The notes beneath the pieces were generated by a model. That model saw only the letters and a program-made list of their open reading frames with translations. It searched no databases and was not told where the DNA came from. Below, piece by piece: positions 54,603-63,314 of a stretch of 64,000 nucleotides of DNA. How positions within the stretch are numbered: position 1 is the stretch's first letter; each line of letters opens with the position of its first letter. Position numbers and translations under genes: made by a program. Origin of the DNA: Pseudomonadaceae bacterium (GTDB taxonomy: Bacteria; Pseudomonadota; Gammaproteobacteria; Pseudomonadales; Azotimanducaceae); assembly GCA_024743435.1 (NCBI GenBank), contig JANSWO010000006.1:62001-126000 (forward strand), read 5' to 3'.

Positions 54603-55388
54603 ATGCCCAAGCCTCTCATCAGCATTGAAAAATCTGACCATGTAGCAACCGTTCGCTTTGACCGCCCCGAGCGTGCAAACGCGGTGAGCCAGGCATTCCT
54701 TGTCGAACTGGAGAGCGTTGCTCGCTCGTTTCGCGACGACGTGGAAACCCGCTGTGTCGTGTTCACCGGCAATGGCAAGCACTTCTGCTCGGGAGCAGAC
54801 TTATCGGAACGCCGGGACACAGCGGAATCAATACTCGGCCGACAGCGCCAGCTGCGAGCAGGCGAGCGCGCAATGGAAGCGCTGCTCGCGATGGATCAGG
54901 TGACGATAGCCGCCTGGAACGGCGCTGCGATGGGTGGCGGCGCCTGTATCGCCACCGCGCTCGACTTTCGAGTCGCCGCGGATAACGCCTTCGCTCAATA
55001 TCCTGAGGTGCTGCTCGGAATGAATCTGATGTGGCGCTCGCTACCGTTGACGGTACGCCTGGTTGGCACCTCTCGCGCCATGCGGCTGGTTGCGGGTGGC
55101 GAGCGAGTAAACGCTGAAACCCTGTTGGCCTGGGGTATGGTGGATGAAGTGGTGCCAGCGGCAGAACTGTCAGCCACCGCCCAGCGCTGGGCTGAGGACT
55201 ATGCGGGCAAGCCACCGATCGCCGTGCAAATGATAAAGCGCTCGATCAATGCCATTGCCGGCATGAACGATGCGGCGCTCATGCACATGGATGCGGACCA
55301 GAACCTGCTGACGGCAACCACCGATGATCGTGGCGAAGCCGCCCGCAGCTACCTGGACAAACGGCGCGGCGACTTTTCGGGCCAATGA
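54603..55388 (+). CDS. Enoyl-CoA hydratase/isomerase family protein
   Basis: This 261-residue crotonase-fold protein has VRFDRPERANAVSQAF, the oxyanion-hole segments FCSGADLSERR and AAMGGGACIATALDFRVA, and the later AQYPEVLLGMN with the family Glu. It should act on enoyl-CoA or related CoA esters in fatty or aromatic acid degradation; the exact reaction cannot be told, since the second catalytic acid varies in this family. ATG at 54603. It converges on the Rieske oxygenase gene; the stops are adjacent. Confidence 0.87.
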   Translation: MPKPLISIEKSDHVATVRFDRPERANAVSQAFLVELESVARSFRDDVETRCVVFTGNGKHFCSGADLSERRDTAESILGRQRQLRAGERAMEALLAMDQVTIAAWNGAAMGGGACIATALDFRVAADNAFAQYPEVLLGMNLMWRSLPLTVRLVGTSRAMRLVAGGERVNAETLLAWGMVDEVVPAAELSATAQRWAEDYAGKPPIAVQMIKRSINAIAGMNDAALMHMDADQNLLTATTDDRGEAARSYLDKRRGDFSGQ

Positions 55389-56207
55389 CTAGGCGTTAGC
55401 GAGCCCTGCGGGCCGCAGCCACACATCGCTGCCGACAACCTCCACGCGCGCAATTGGCGGTAGCTGCAGGTGCTGGCCCGACTGACACCTGCCGTCGCGC
55501 ACGTCAAAACGATAGCCGTGCCAGGGGCACGTCACGCAGCCGTCTTCGACCGGCTGATCAGAAAGCGGCCCAAGCATATGCGGGCACGTCGCACTGAACA
55601 CCACCCATTCATCATCGACACGAGTGACAACGACAGAGCGGCCGCCGAAGTCGACCGTAATCGGTAGCACGAGCTCATCGTGAGCACCTAAACAGAGGCC
55701 CTCGCTGCTCGCGGTATCGATGCGCGCATCGATCTGGCGCTGGCGCTCCACCATCATCGACACGTCCTCATCGTAAAGGACGGAATACAGCGCCGCGTAT
55801 CCCGCGCCGACTTTCTCGCGCAGATCTGCCGGAACGCCGGGAACGAAGAAATCGACAACGATGTCTACCCGGCGTGGCTCGATATCAAACGCATGCGTCC
55901 AGATTTCCGCGCCGGCGTGTGGCCCCTCAAGGTTGCGGGTAATCCAACGACGATGTTCACGGTCCAGCCGTAACTCGATAAGCGACTCTGCCCCTTTCGG
56001 GTCCGTCGTACGCGCGCGCCAGCCCCAGGAGCCAGATTCCTCACAGGCGATGGAACCGAACGAGGAGTCGTGCAGATGCGGCAAATGCTCCCAATCCAGC
56101 GCATTTTCGTACATCCGCTCGAGACTCACGGGCAATACTCGCCGGTAGGTACCAACATGCGGCAGCGCCGATGCTGGAAATGGCGGCGTGACAGCCTGCT
56201 CGCTCAC
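55389..56207 (-). CDS. Rieske oxygenase with inverted domain order
   Basis: This 272-residue protein has at its N terminus the mononuclear-iron motif of ring-hydroxylating oxygenases, E34-x3-D38-x2-H41-x4-H46, within ENALDWEHLPHLH, and a later DEDVSMMVERQ segment (Asp148) that fits the third iron ligand. At the C terminus there is a Rieske [2Fe-2S] domain with Cys208-x-His210 and Cys227-x2-His230 in CPH and CPWHGYRFD. Standard alpha subunits place the Rieske domain first; here the order is reversed and the protein is short. It likely hydroxylates or demethylates a small molecule with an external reductase. It starts inside the ileS stop (56204-56207), so it is translated with IleRS. Confidence 0.75.
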   Translation of the reverse strand: MSEQAVTPPFPASALPHVGTYRRVLPVSLERMYENALDWEHLPHLHDSSFGSIACEESGSWGWRARTTDPKGAESLIELRLDREHRRWITRNLEGPHAGAEIWTHAFDIEPRRVDIVVDFFVPGVPADLREKVGAGYAALYSVLYDEDVSMMVERQRQIDARIDTASSEGLCLGAHDELVLPITVDFGGRSVVVTRVDDEWVVFSATCPHMLGPLSDQPVEDGCVTCPWHGYRFDVRDGRCQSGQHLQLPPIARVEVVGSDVWLRPAGLANA

Positions 56208-59200
56208 GATGGCGCCTTGGCGAGCTTGAAGCGAACGGGTTTGCCATCGATCTCAACCGCGATACCGTCGTTCGCATCACCGGACTCGAACGACGTTGCC
56301 AACACCTCGCCCGAGACGTACTCGCGATGCGAAAGGACAGCCGCCACAACAGCCGCATCGCCATCAAAGACGACGCTGATTCGATCGCTCACATCGAACC
56401 CGGCGTCTTTGCGTGCACGCTGGATTCGATTCACAGCTTCCCGAGCGAGGCCCTCCGACAGCAGCGCATCCGTCAGCTCGCAATCGAGCACAACACTGAC
56501 TTGTCGATTGCTCACAGCGCCCGAGCCTTCCTTCGGCGCCTGTAGCACCTCAATCTCCTGCGCGGAGAAGACTTCGCCGTTGATCTGAACTTCGCCAGTG
56601 CTCTGCAGCGTATCGATGGCCGAGCGATCGAGGTTCTTGATCGCACCCGCAAAGGCTTTCATTTGCTTGCCTAGACGCTTGCCCAGAAGCGGAAAGTTCG
56701 GCTTGGCGACGCGTTCCACATACTCATCTTCGTTGCTGTCGTAGCGCACGGACTTCACGTTCAACTCACCCATGAGGTAACCCTCCAGAGCACGCATCTC
56801 CTCCAGCAGCGCGGCATCGCGATGCACGATGGTGAGGCTGGCAAGCGGAGTTCGCAGGCCGATCTTTTCTTCCTCGCGCTTACGACGTCCCAGCAGAATG
56901 ACATCCTGCATCTGAGTAACCGCTGCTTCCAGATCTGGCCGAACGAGGCTGTCTTCGGACTCCGGGTATTCACACAGATGAATGGATACCGGTTTCGGTT
57001 CCTGGCCGGATAGCGCTGCGAGCTGCCGATACAGATGCTCGGAGAGAAACGGCGCAAATGGCGCCATGGCCTGGCTGAGTTCGGTGATAGCCGTGTACAG
57101 CGTCGAGTACGCCGCGATCTTGTCGGCCGTGATTTCCTCACCCCAGAACCGAGATCGATTCAAGCGGATGTACCAGTTCGTCAGCTCTTCGATGAAGCCA
57201 AACAATCGCGGCACGACGTTGTAGAGACGATACTCACCCATCTCTTTGGCGATCGCCGCTTTCAGCGATTGCAGCCTGGAGAGAATCCAGCGATCGAGCA
57301 CGTTCGAACCGTAGTGCAGGCCATGATCCGGCGTCCAGCCATCGATCTGGGCATACGTCTTGAGGAATGAAAACGCGTTATACCAGGGCAACAACGCACG
57401 CCGAGTCATGTCGCGAACGCCATCATCGGTGAAGCGTTGCTCTTCGCCACGAACCAGGCCGGAAGTGATGAGATACAGGCGCAGCGCATCTGCTCCGTAG
57501 GCTTCCATCAACTCATCGGGCGGCGTGTAATTGCGCAGACGCTTCGACATCTTCTTGCCGTCAGAGGCGAGCACCATGCCGTTGACGATGACGTTGCGAA
57601 ACGCAGGCTTATCGAACAGCGCTGCGGCCAGAACCGTCAGGGTGTAAAACCAACCGCGGGTCTGATCAAGGCCTTCCGCGACGAACTCTGCGGGAAAGCC
57701 CGCGTTGAACACATCCTCATTCTCAAACGGGTAGTGCAGTTGCGCATAGGGCATGGAACCGGATTCAAACCAGCAATCCAGAACCTCGGGCACCCGGCGA
57801 TACGTACCGTCCTCACCTGCGATCGTAAAGGTCAGCTCGTCTACGTGCTCGCGATGCAGGTCATCGATTCTGACGCCGGTTCGCTCAGCGAGCTCGTCGA
57901 TCGAACCAACACACTCGGCATTGCCGGTGACATCGTTCACCCAGATCGGAAGCGGAGTTCCCCAGTAGCGATTGCGTGAGACAGCCCAATCCTGAGCATC
58001 ACCAATCCAGTTGCCAAAGCGACCATCTTTGATGTGATCCGGCACCCAGTGAATCTTCTCATTGGACTGGGCCAGCTTGTCACGCATTCCGGACACGCGA
58101 ACGAACCAGGATGGGATCGCCCGATAGATCAGCGGCGTGTCCGATCGATAGCAGAATGGATAACTGTGATCGATGGTTTCGCTGCGGTACAGAGCGCCAC
58201 TTTCTTTGAGCGCGCGGATGATGTTCTTGTCTGCAGCCTTGACGTATTGGCCAGCAAAATCCGGCACGGCATCCGTAAAGACGCCATCAAGGCCAACCGG
58301 ACATACGAAGGCTTCGATGCCGTTTTCCCGGGCGATGCGGAAGTCATCTTCACCAAACGCCGGCGCTTGATGTACAAGGCCTGTGCCGCTTTCGGTGGTG
58401 ACATAGTCATCACTGACGACAACGAAAGCACCGCGAGCATCTTCCTCCGCGAAATACGGGAACAATGGCTCATAGCGCAGACCCGTGAGCTCGCTGCCTT
58501 TAGCGTTTTTGAGCACGGGCAGATCTGCGTACTGCTCGCGCCGCGCCTCGGCCAGCCAGAAGCTCACATCCCGCTCATCATCGCGCACGAGTACGTAGTC
58601 GATGTCGTCACCAACACACACCGCAAGGTTTGATGGCAACGTCCAGGGAGTGGTTGTCCATACCGCGAGGTGTTCATCGCTGTCTTTGATGCGCAGCAAG
58701 ACCGTGACCGCCGGGTCCTGAACGTCCATGTAATTCATGCCGGCTTCAGCGATCGACAGCGGCGTCGCGAGCGCCGTTGAGATCGCCATAACTTTGCTGC
58801 CCTGGAATACCAGGCCTTTATCCCACAGCTGCTTAAACACCCACCAGACAGACTCCATGTACCAGGCATCCATGGTTTTGTAGTCATCATCGAAGTCGAC
58901 CCAGCGGCCCAGCCTGGTGATGGTTTGCCGCCATTCGGAAACGTAGCGCTGCACGATGGAGCGACACTCGTCGTTGTAGCCGGCTACCCCCAGTTTTGCG
59001 ACCGCTTCCTGGGACGACATGCCGAGCTGCTTATCAATCTCGTGCTCGATGGGCAGGCCGTGGCAATCCCAGCCGAACCGGCGAATCACATAGTGACCTT
59101 TCATGGTCCAGTAGCGCGGCACGATGTCTTTGATCGTGGAGGCGACCAGGTGACCATGATGTGGCAACCCCGTGGCGAACGGTGGGCCGTCGTAAAAAAT

Positions 59201-59326
59201 GTAGGGCTTCTTTTCTTTGGTATTGCCAAGGGATTTCGCGAACGCATCGGAGCGCTGCCAGAAATCGAGCACATCGTGCTCCATCTCGACAAATGAAAAG
59301 CTACTACTGTCGGTGGCTTCGGCCAT
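56204..59326 (-). CDS. ileS: Isoleucyl-tRNA synthetase, type 2 (eukaryote-like)
   Basis: This 1040-residue class I synthetase has the HIGH-like motif PHHGH (His56 to His59) in FATGLPHHGHL, the RRFGWDCHGLPIEHEID segment of type-2 IleRS, and KMSKR near residue 592 in GKKMSKRLRNY. Type-1 bacterial enzymes instead have a DIHIGH motif and a different editing region; type-2 enzymes resemble eukaryotic ones and are typically resistant to mupirocin. This enzyme charges tRNA-Ile and edits valine. The Rieske oxygenase gene overlaps its end by 4 bases. No second ileS is visible, so whether it is the sole IleRS cannot be told. Confidence 0.94.
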   Translation of the reverse strand: MAEATDSSSFSFVEMEHDVLDFWQRSDAFAKSLGNTKEKKPYIFYDGPPFATGLPHHGHLVASTIKDIVPRYWTMKGHYVIRRFGWDCHGLPIEHEIDKQLGMSSQEAVAKLGVAGYNDECRSIVQRYVSEWRQTITRLGRWVDFDDDYKTMDAWYMESVWWVFKQLWDKGLVFQGSKVMAISTALATPLSIAEAGMNYMDVQDPAVTVLLRIKDSDEHLAVWTTTPWTLPSNLAVCVGDDIDYVLVRDDERDVSFWLAEARREQYADLPVLKNAKGSELTGLRYEPLFPYFAEEDARGAFVVVSDDYVTTESGTGLVHQAPAFGEDDFRIARENGIEAFVCPVGLDGVFTDAVPDFAGQYVKAADKNIIRALKESGALYRSETIDHSYPFCYRSDTPLIYRAIPSWFVRVSGMRDKLAQSNEKIHWVPDHIKDGRFGNWIGDAQDWAVSRNRYWGTPLPIWVNDVTGNAECVGSIDELAERTGVRIDDLHREHVDELTFTIAGEDGTYRRVPEVLDCWFESGSMPYAQLHYPFENEDVFNAGFPAEFVAEGLDQTRGWFYTLTVLAAALFDKPAFRNVIVNGMVLASDGKKMSKRLRNYTPPDELMEAYGADALRLYLITSGLVRGEEQRFTDDGVRDMTRRALLPWYNAFSFLKTYAQIDGWTPDHGLHYGSNVLDRWILSRLQSLKAAIAKEMGEYRLYNVVPRLFGFIEELTNWYIRLNRSRFWGEEITADKIAAYSTLYTAITELSQAMAPFAPFLSEHLYRQLAALSGQEPKPVSIHLCEYPESEDSLVRPDLEAAVTQMQDVILLGRRKREEEKIGLRTPLASLTIVHRDAALLEEMRALEGYLMGELNVKSVRYDSNEDEYVERVAKPNFPLLGKRLGKQMKAFAGAIKNLDRSAIDTLQSTGEVQINGEVFSAQEIEVLQAPKEGSGAVSNRQVSVVLDCELTDALLSEGLAREAVNRIQRARKDAGFDVSDRISVVFDGDAAVVAAVLSHREYVSGEVLATSFESGDANDGIAVEIDGKPVRFKLAKAPS

Positions 59327-59521
59327 GGCTATGTACTGAGGTTGGCGTGAAACGGGTCGCGAATTGTATAGCTTTCGCTCTGGCTGCGCCTGCCCGCAGC
59401 CGACGCTTCACACGCCTGACCGTAAGCCCGTGAGGTCTGCTAGAGTCGCTGACCCGTCGGGTCCGCAAATGAATCACGTCCGGGGTTCGCCCGTCGCGAC
59501 AGATCTAAAGGGGAGCACAAC

Positions 59522-60385
59522 ATGCAGTTTGGGGTCGTTTTTCCACACAATGAGATCGGCAACGATCCGAAAGACATCAAGGCGTTCGCCCAGGGCGCGG
59601 AGAGCCTGGGTGCGACACATCTGCTGATCTACGATCACGTGCTCGGCGCTGATCCGGATCGTCCCGGTGGCTGGCGCGGTGTTTACAACAAAGACACCGC
59701 GTTCCATGAGCCCATGACGACCCTGGCTTACCTCGCCGGCGTCACCGATAGCATCGAACTGGTCACCAATATCCTCATTCTGCCCCAGCGCCAGACCGTG
59801 CTCGTCGCCAAACAGGCGGCTCAGATCGCGCTGCTGTCTGGCGATCGGCTGCGGCTTGGCGTCGGCACCGGTTGGAACAAGATCGAGTACGAAGGGCTTG
59901 GCGTACCGTTTGCTGCTCGCGGCAAACGCCAGCGCGAGCAGGTGGAACTGATGCGCGCGCTATGGAGCGAAGACAGCCTCAGCTTCGACGGCGAATTTCA
60001 TCGAGTCGACGCTGCGAGCATTAACCCCCGGCCGAACAAACCCGTACCGGTTTGGTTTGGCGGCTCTGCGCCAGTCGTTTTGAAACGCACAGCAGAGCTG
60101 GGCGACGGCTGGATGCCTCTCGAAGGTCCTAACGAGCGAATGCAGGCCGCGGTTGCTCAGCTCAAGCAGTACCGTAGCGACGCTGGCAGGTCCTGGGATG
60201 ACTTTGGTATTCAGGCGCAGGTGCAATGGGCCCGCGGAACACCTGAGAAATGGCTTCGCGCGCGGGACACGTGGACGCAATTGGGCGCCTCACACCTGGC
60301 GATCGCGACGCACCAAGCGGATCCGACGGATTGCGCAGGCCACCTGGCTCGGCTGGAAGAGGTATTGGAAGTCGTGCGGGGCTAG
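59522..60385 (+). CDS. LLM-family (F420/flavin) oxidoreductase
   Basis: This 287-residue enzyme has the luciferase-like monooxygenase fold of the TIGR03619 group: an early GVVFPHNEIGNDPKDIKAF, LTTNILILPQR-like VTNILILPQRQTVL, LGVGTGWNKIEYEGLG, and NPRPNKPVPVWFGGSAP. Members use F420 or FMN to oxidise or reduce small substrates. Coenzyme F420 synthesis genes are not in the window, so the cofactor is uncertain. GGGGA at 59511-59515 sets the ATG at 59522. A strong intrinsic terminator follows at 60419-60447. It is divergent from ileS. Confidence 0.87.
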   Translation: MQFGVVFPHNEIGNDPKDIKAFAQGAESLGATHLLIYDHVLGADPDRPGGWRGVYNKDTAFHEPMTTLAYLAGVTDSIELVTNILILPQRQTVLVAKQAAQIALLSGDRLRLGVGTGWNKIEYEGLGVPFAARGKRQREQVELMRALWSEDSLSFDGEFHRVDAASINPRPNKPVPVWFGGSAPVVLKRTAELGDGWMPLEGPNERMQAAVAQLKQYRSDAGRSWDDFGIQAQVQWARGTPEKWLRARDTWTQLGASHLAIATHQADPTDCAGHLARLEEVLEVVRG

Positions 60386-60418
60386 GCCGCCCAACTCGGG
60401 ACGAAAAGGGGGGCAAAG

Positions 60419-60447
60419 AGAGGGCAACGCACGCCCTCTTTTCTTTT
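60419..60447 (+). terminator. Intrinsic terminator after the LLM oxidoreductase gene
   Basis: AGAGGGC (60419-60425) and GCCCTCT (60433-60439) form a 7-bp stem with a 7-base loop, followed by the T-rich tail TTTCTTTT. It ends 62 bases after the stop of the LLM gene and before the convergent DUF6316-like gene. On the minus strand the hairpin is followed by a CTTT-rich run, so it may also serve that gene. Confidence 0.75.
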
Positions 60448-60488
60448 CTCCAGGGTAGTTTGGACGGGGCTGACGCCGATTCCAGATC

Positions 60489-60791
60489 TCAGGCTTTCAT
60501 GACCGGACGACGCGCATCCAGGTCATCGTGAGCGAACGTCGGCAGCAGCGGCCGTCCCAGCGTGTAACTGTCTAGCACGAAGTCGCGTATCACAGCGATC
60601 GCAACCTCATCGGAGCTTGTGTCCCGGAGCAGTTCTTTGACCAAACCGGCCTCGATTTCAGCTTCGAACTGACTCTCGTAAGGGCCTACGTCAATGCCTT
60701 CCCGGGTATGAAAATACCAGTCATTGCCACTGGCAAAGACGCGTTCCGAGCGGAACCAGATACGTGCTTGTTCTTCCTGGCGGCACTTCAT
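60489..60791 (-). CDS. DUF6316-like small protein
   Basis: This 100-residue protein has ERVFASGNDWYFHTREGIDVG and PYESQFEAEIEAGLVKELLRD (shown in two pieces), the pattern of DUF6316, a family of small proteins of unknown function in marine Gammaproteobacteria. The WYFHTREG core is the most recognisable part. It begins with two in-frame basic residues and has no signal peptide. It converges on the LLM gene with a terminator in the gap. Confidence 0.65.
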   Translation of the reverse strand: MKCRQEEQARIWFRSERVFASGNDWYFHTREGIDVGPYESQFEAEIEAGLVKELLRDTSSDEVAIAVIRDFVLDSYTLGRPLLPTFAHDDLDARRPVMKA

Positions 60792-60903
60792 GAGCTCACC
60801 TTTAGGTCATGGGGTTGCGAAGCAGTGTAGGTAGGCAACCCCTTTAGGTCTGTGGCCAGGATGTTGAGGTTGTAAAGGAATGTGTAAGGGGTATCGCGGT
60901 GCC

Positions 60904-60939
60904 TTGCGAGATTGCCGCGTCGCCTGCGGCTCCTCGCAA
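60904..60939. repeat. Short inverted repeat upstream of the MFS gene
   Basis: TTGCGAG (60904-60910) and CTCGCAA (60933-60939) are perfect 7-base inverted arms around 22 bases. Sequences of this type, with GATTGCCGCGTCGC inside, occur in many genomes as scattered intergenic boilerplate repeats. It argues that the true start of the MFS gene lies downstream of it. Confidence 0.4.
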
Positions 60940-61048
60940 AGACAAGTTGCGCCGTCGTCGCGAGATAGCTCGTCGCGAAGCGATGAGCATCTGGACGTTC
61001 ATCGGCGGCAAGCCATATGCACGAGAGGAGACGCGCAGCGGGTCAACG

Positions 61049-62371
61049 ATGACGCGATCTCGTACAGCGGGCGATACCCCAACTCGCACAGCCCGAGCCA
61101 TATCGGCACAATGGAGCGTCACCCCGCGGGCATATCGTCTTTTGACCAGCAATCCACAAAGCGCGACTCCGGCAACAGAGCAACTCCCGCCTGCGAGCGC
61201 ATTCCCCTGGTACTTGCTGAGCTCGAGCTTATGGATGGCCGGCATGAGTCTGCAGGGACTGCTCATCAGCTGGCTGATCGTGGGCGAGCTCAACACCCCG
61301 GCCGACACCGCGGGTTACGCCCGCATGATCATCGACTTGCCGCCATTGCTCATCCTGTTGGTGGGCGGTGTCATCGCAGACCGAACGAACGGGCGAAGCT
61401 TTCTGAGCCTTATGCATCTCGCCATGGCACTGCCGCCGCTCATTCTGGCCTGGATTGTCTACACCGGTGAGATGAGCCTCACCGCGGTCGTCGCATTTGG
61501 GCTCGCCGTCGCCGCTATTCAGGCAACTGCAGACCCGGCGCGCCAATCCGTGCTTTCGCGCGTCACTCGTATCGATATTCAGCGCACCGTAACGCTCACC
61601 ACAATCATCACAAGCATGGTTGGCATCGCTGGTTTCTACCTTGGCGGCGCGCTCGAAACCCTGGGGCTCACTCAGATTCTGGTGTTGCAGGCCATCTTCT
61701 TTCTGTCCGGAATAGTTGCCGTGCAACGGCTACCCAGCATGCCTATCGTCGCCGGCGCACCTCGCGCGAACTTCCGGGATGGTTGGCAAGCACTCAAATC
61801 GCTGCCGCTCGTTCGCCAGATCATCGGTCTCAACTTCGTCTCCAGCCTGTTCAATGCTGGCGCGTACATCATCGCCATTCCTTTCATCACCACCGAAGTC
61901 TACGGCGGCGATGCTGCCTTCCTGGCGGGCGTCATGATCGTCTTCACGATCGGTAGCGTTGGCTCCAACGTACTGTTGTTTTTCGTCATGCCGTTACTGC
62001 ACCCGGGCCGCTTGTTTCTGCTGATGCAGCTAACCCGCATTGTCATTCTGGCGGCTTTGTACACTCAGCCGCCGTTGTGGCTCTTCTACGTGCTGATGGT
62101 GGCCTGGGGGCTGAATATGGGCGTCACCACTACTATGGTGCGATCGACCGTGCAGGAACTGGCGCCACCACCGCAGCGTGCGCAGATTCTGGCTTTGCTA
62201 CTGCTCAGCTTTATGGTGAGTTCGGCGATCAGCTCGCCGCTGCTTGGCAACGTCATCGCGTTCGCGACGCCGCTCGCGGCGCTCCTGCCCGGGATCGCCT
62301 TTTCGGTGATCATCTTCGTCGTCGGCCTGACGATGACGGGCCTGTGGAATCATCGATCCGATCGCGTCTGA
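61049..62371 (+). CDS. MFS transporter (MFS_3-like exporter)
   Basis: This protein of about 440 residues has roughly 12 transmembrane helices, with a cytoplasmic RTNGRSFLS loop between helices 2 and 3 that fits the MFS loop motif, and QATADPARQSVLSRV-type segment in helix 4-5 typical of the MFS_3 (enterobactin exporter-like) family. The substrate is unknown; a siderophore or drug is possible but no siderophore genes are near. The reading frame is open from a GTG at 60899, but the first part reads like intergenic sequence (see the repeat at 60904). ATG at 61049 and TTG at 61142 are both plausible; I use 61049. Confidence 0.75.
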   Translation: MTRSRTAGDTPTRTARAISAQWSVTPRAYRLLTSNPQSATPATEQLPPASAFPWYLLSSSLWMAGMSLQGLLISWLIVGELNTPADTAGYARMIIDLPPLLILLVGGVIADRTNGRSFLSLMHLAMALPPLILAWIVYTGEMSLTAVVAFGLAVAAIQATADPARQSVLSRVTRIDIQRTVTLTTIITSMVGIAGFYLGGALETLGLTQILVLQAIFFLSGIVAVQRLPSMPIVAGAPRANFRDGWQALKSLPLVRQIIGLNFVSSLFNAGAYIIAIPFITTEVYGGDAAFLAGVMIVFTIGSVGSNVLLFFVMPLLHPGRLFLLMQLTRIVILAALYTQPPLWLFYVLMVAWGLNMGVTTTMVRSTVQELAPPPQRAQILALLLLSFMVSSAISSPLLGNVIAFATPLAALLPGIAFSVIIFVVGLTMTGLWNHRSDRV

Positions 62372-62390
62372 TTCCCAGGGCGGCTGCTGG

Positions 62391-63257
62391 CTACCACCCG
62401 TTCAAATAGTCGGCAACGACCTGCGGCGCCTCCATGACAATGAAGTGGCTGAGATCCGGCCGATAGTCATCCGTGCCGTCTTTGAAGCGCGCCGCGAGTC
62501 CTGGAGAAGTCGGCGATAGCGAGAAATCCATGACATCCTCGCGCGGGCCTTCCCGACGTTTCGCTCGCAATACGGTAACGGGTGCCTGCACCAGCTCAAC
62601 TCGATCGTAGATATTGACCATGGCTGAGCCGGTGTAAATGCTGGCTTCAACGAGCGGCGGGCAAGCAAGTTCCACATCACCATCGGCGGTAGGTAGCACG
62701 CCCCAGCGACAGTAGTCGTCCAGCGCTTCGGGCAACCAGCGGCTGAACGGCTCCCGGTTCGCGAAGCGATCGCGCATTTCCTGCCAGTTCGAAAAACGAG
62801 CGCGGCGCTTGGAGGTGGGATGATCCGAGGGGGCAAGCGATGGCATCTCAACTTCGTATAGTTCTGGATCTAGGATGACCGGATCCACGAGCAACAGCCG
62901 ATGAAACCGTTCCGGCCGCGCCGCGGCAGCCTGCACGACGCAATGCCCACCCATCGAGTGGCCAGCGGCAATCACGTCCGTCAGATCGAGATGATCAATC
63001 AGATCGATAACATCCTGGCCAAAGCTGGCCCAACCGTAGGGCGGGGTGCGCGCTGAACGACCATGGCCACGCATATCCAACGCAATAATGCGCCTGGTGC
63101 CGTTTACACGCGCAATCACCTGATCCCACACCCGCGCGTGAAAACCGGTGGCGTGCACAAGCAACAACACGCGGCCAGGCGCATCGGCATTCCACTCAAA
63201 GTAGGAAAGCGTGGTGCTTTGGCTGGTGAATCGGTGTTCGATGGGCTGCGAGGACAT
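62391..63257 (-). CDS. Alpha/beta hydrolase
   Basis: This protein of about 288 residues has HATGFHARVWDQV (oxyanion-hole region), DMRGHGRS, nucleophile elbow GHSMGGHCVV, and a late HFIVMEAPQVV with the catalytic His. It is a generic esterase/lactonase/epoxide-hydrolase-like protein, and the motif set (Ser nucleophile in GHSMG) differs from the Asp type at 40301. Start at 63257 is preferred since residues before it do not resemble the family. It is convergent with the MFS gene and divergent from idi. Confidence 0.85.
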   Translation of the reverse strand: MSSQPIEHRFTSQSTTLSYFEWNADAPGRVLLLVHATGFHARVWDQVIARVNGTRRIIALDMRGHGRSARTPPYGWASFGQDVIDLIDHLDLTDVIAAGHSMGGHCVVQAAAARPERFHRLLLVDPVILDPELYEVEMPSLAPSDHPTSKRRARFSNWQEMRDRFANREPFSRWLPEALDDYCRWGVLPTADGDVELACPPLVEASIYTGSAMVNIYDRVELVQAPVTVLRAKRREGPREDVMDFSLSPTSPGLAARFKDGTDDYRPDLSHFIVMEAPQVVADYLNGW

Positions 63258-63314
63258 GGACGCTACAACTACCAGGTAGAAACGGGAGGCGAAGTCTAGC
63301 AATTTGCGACTGGC

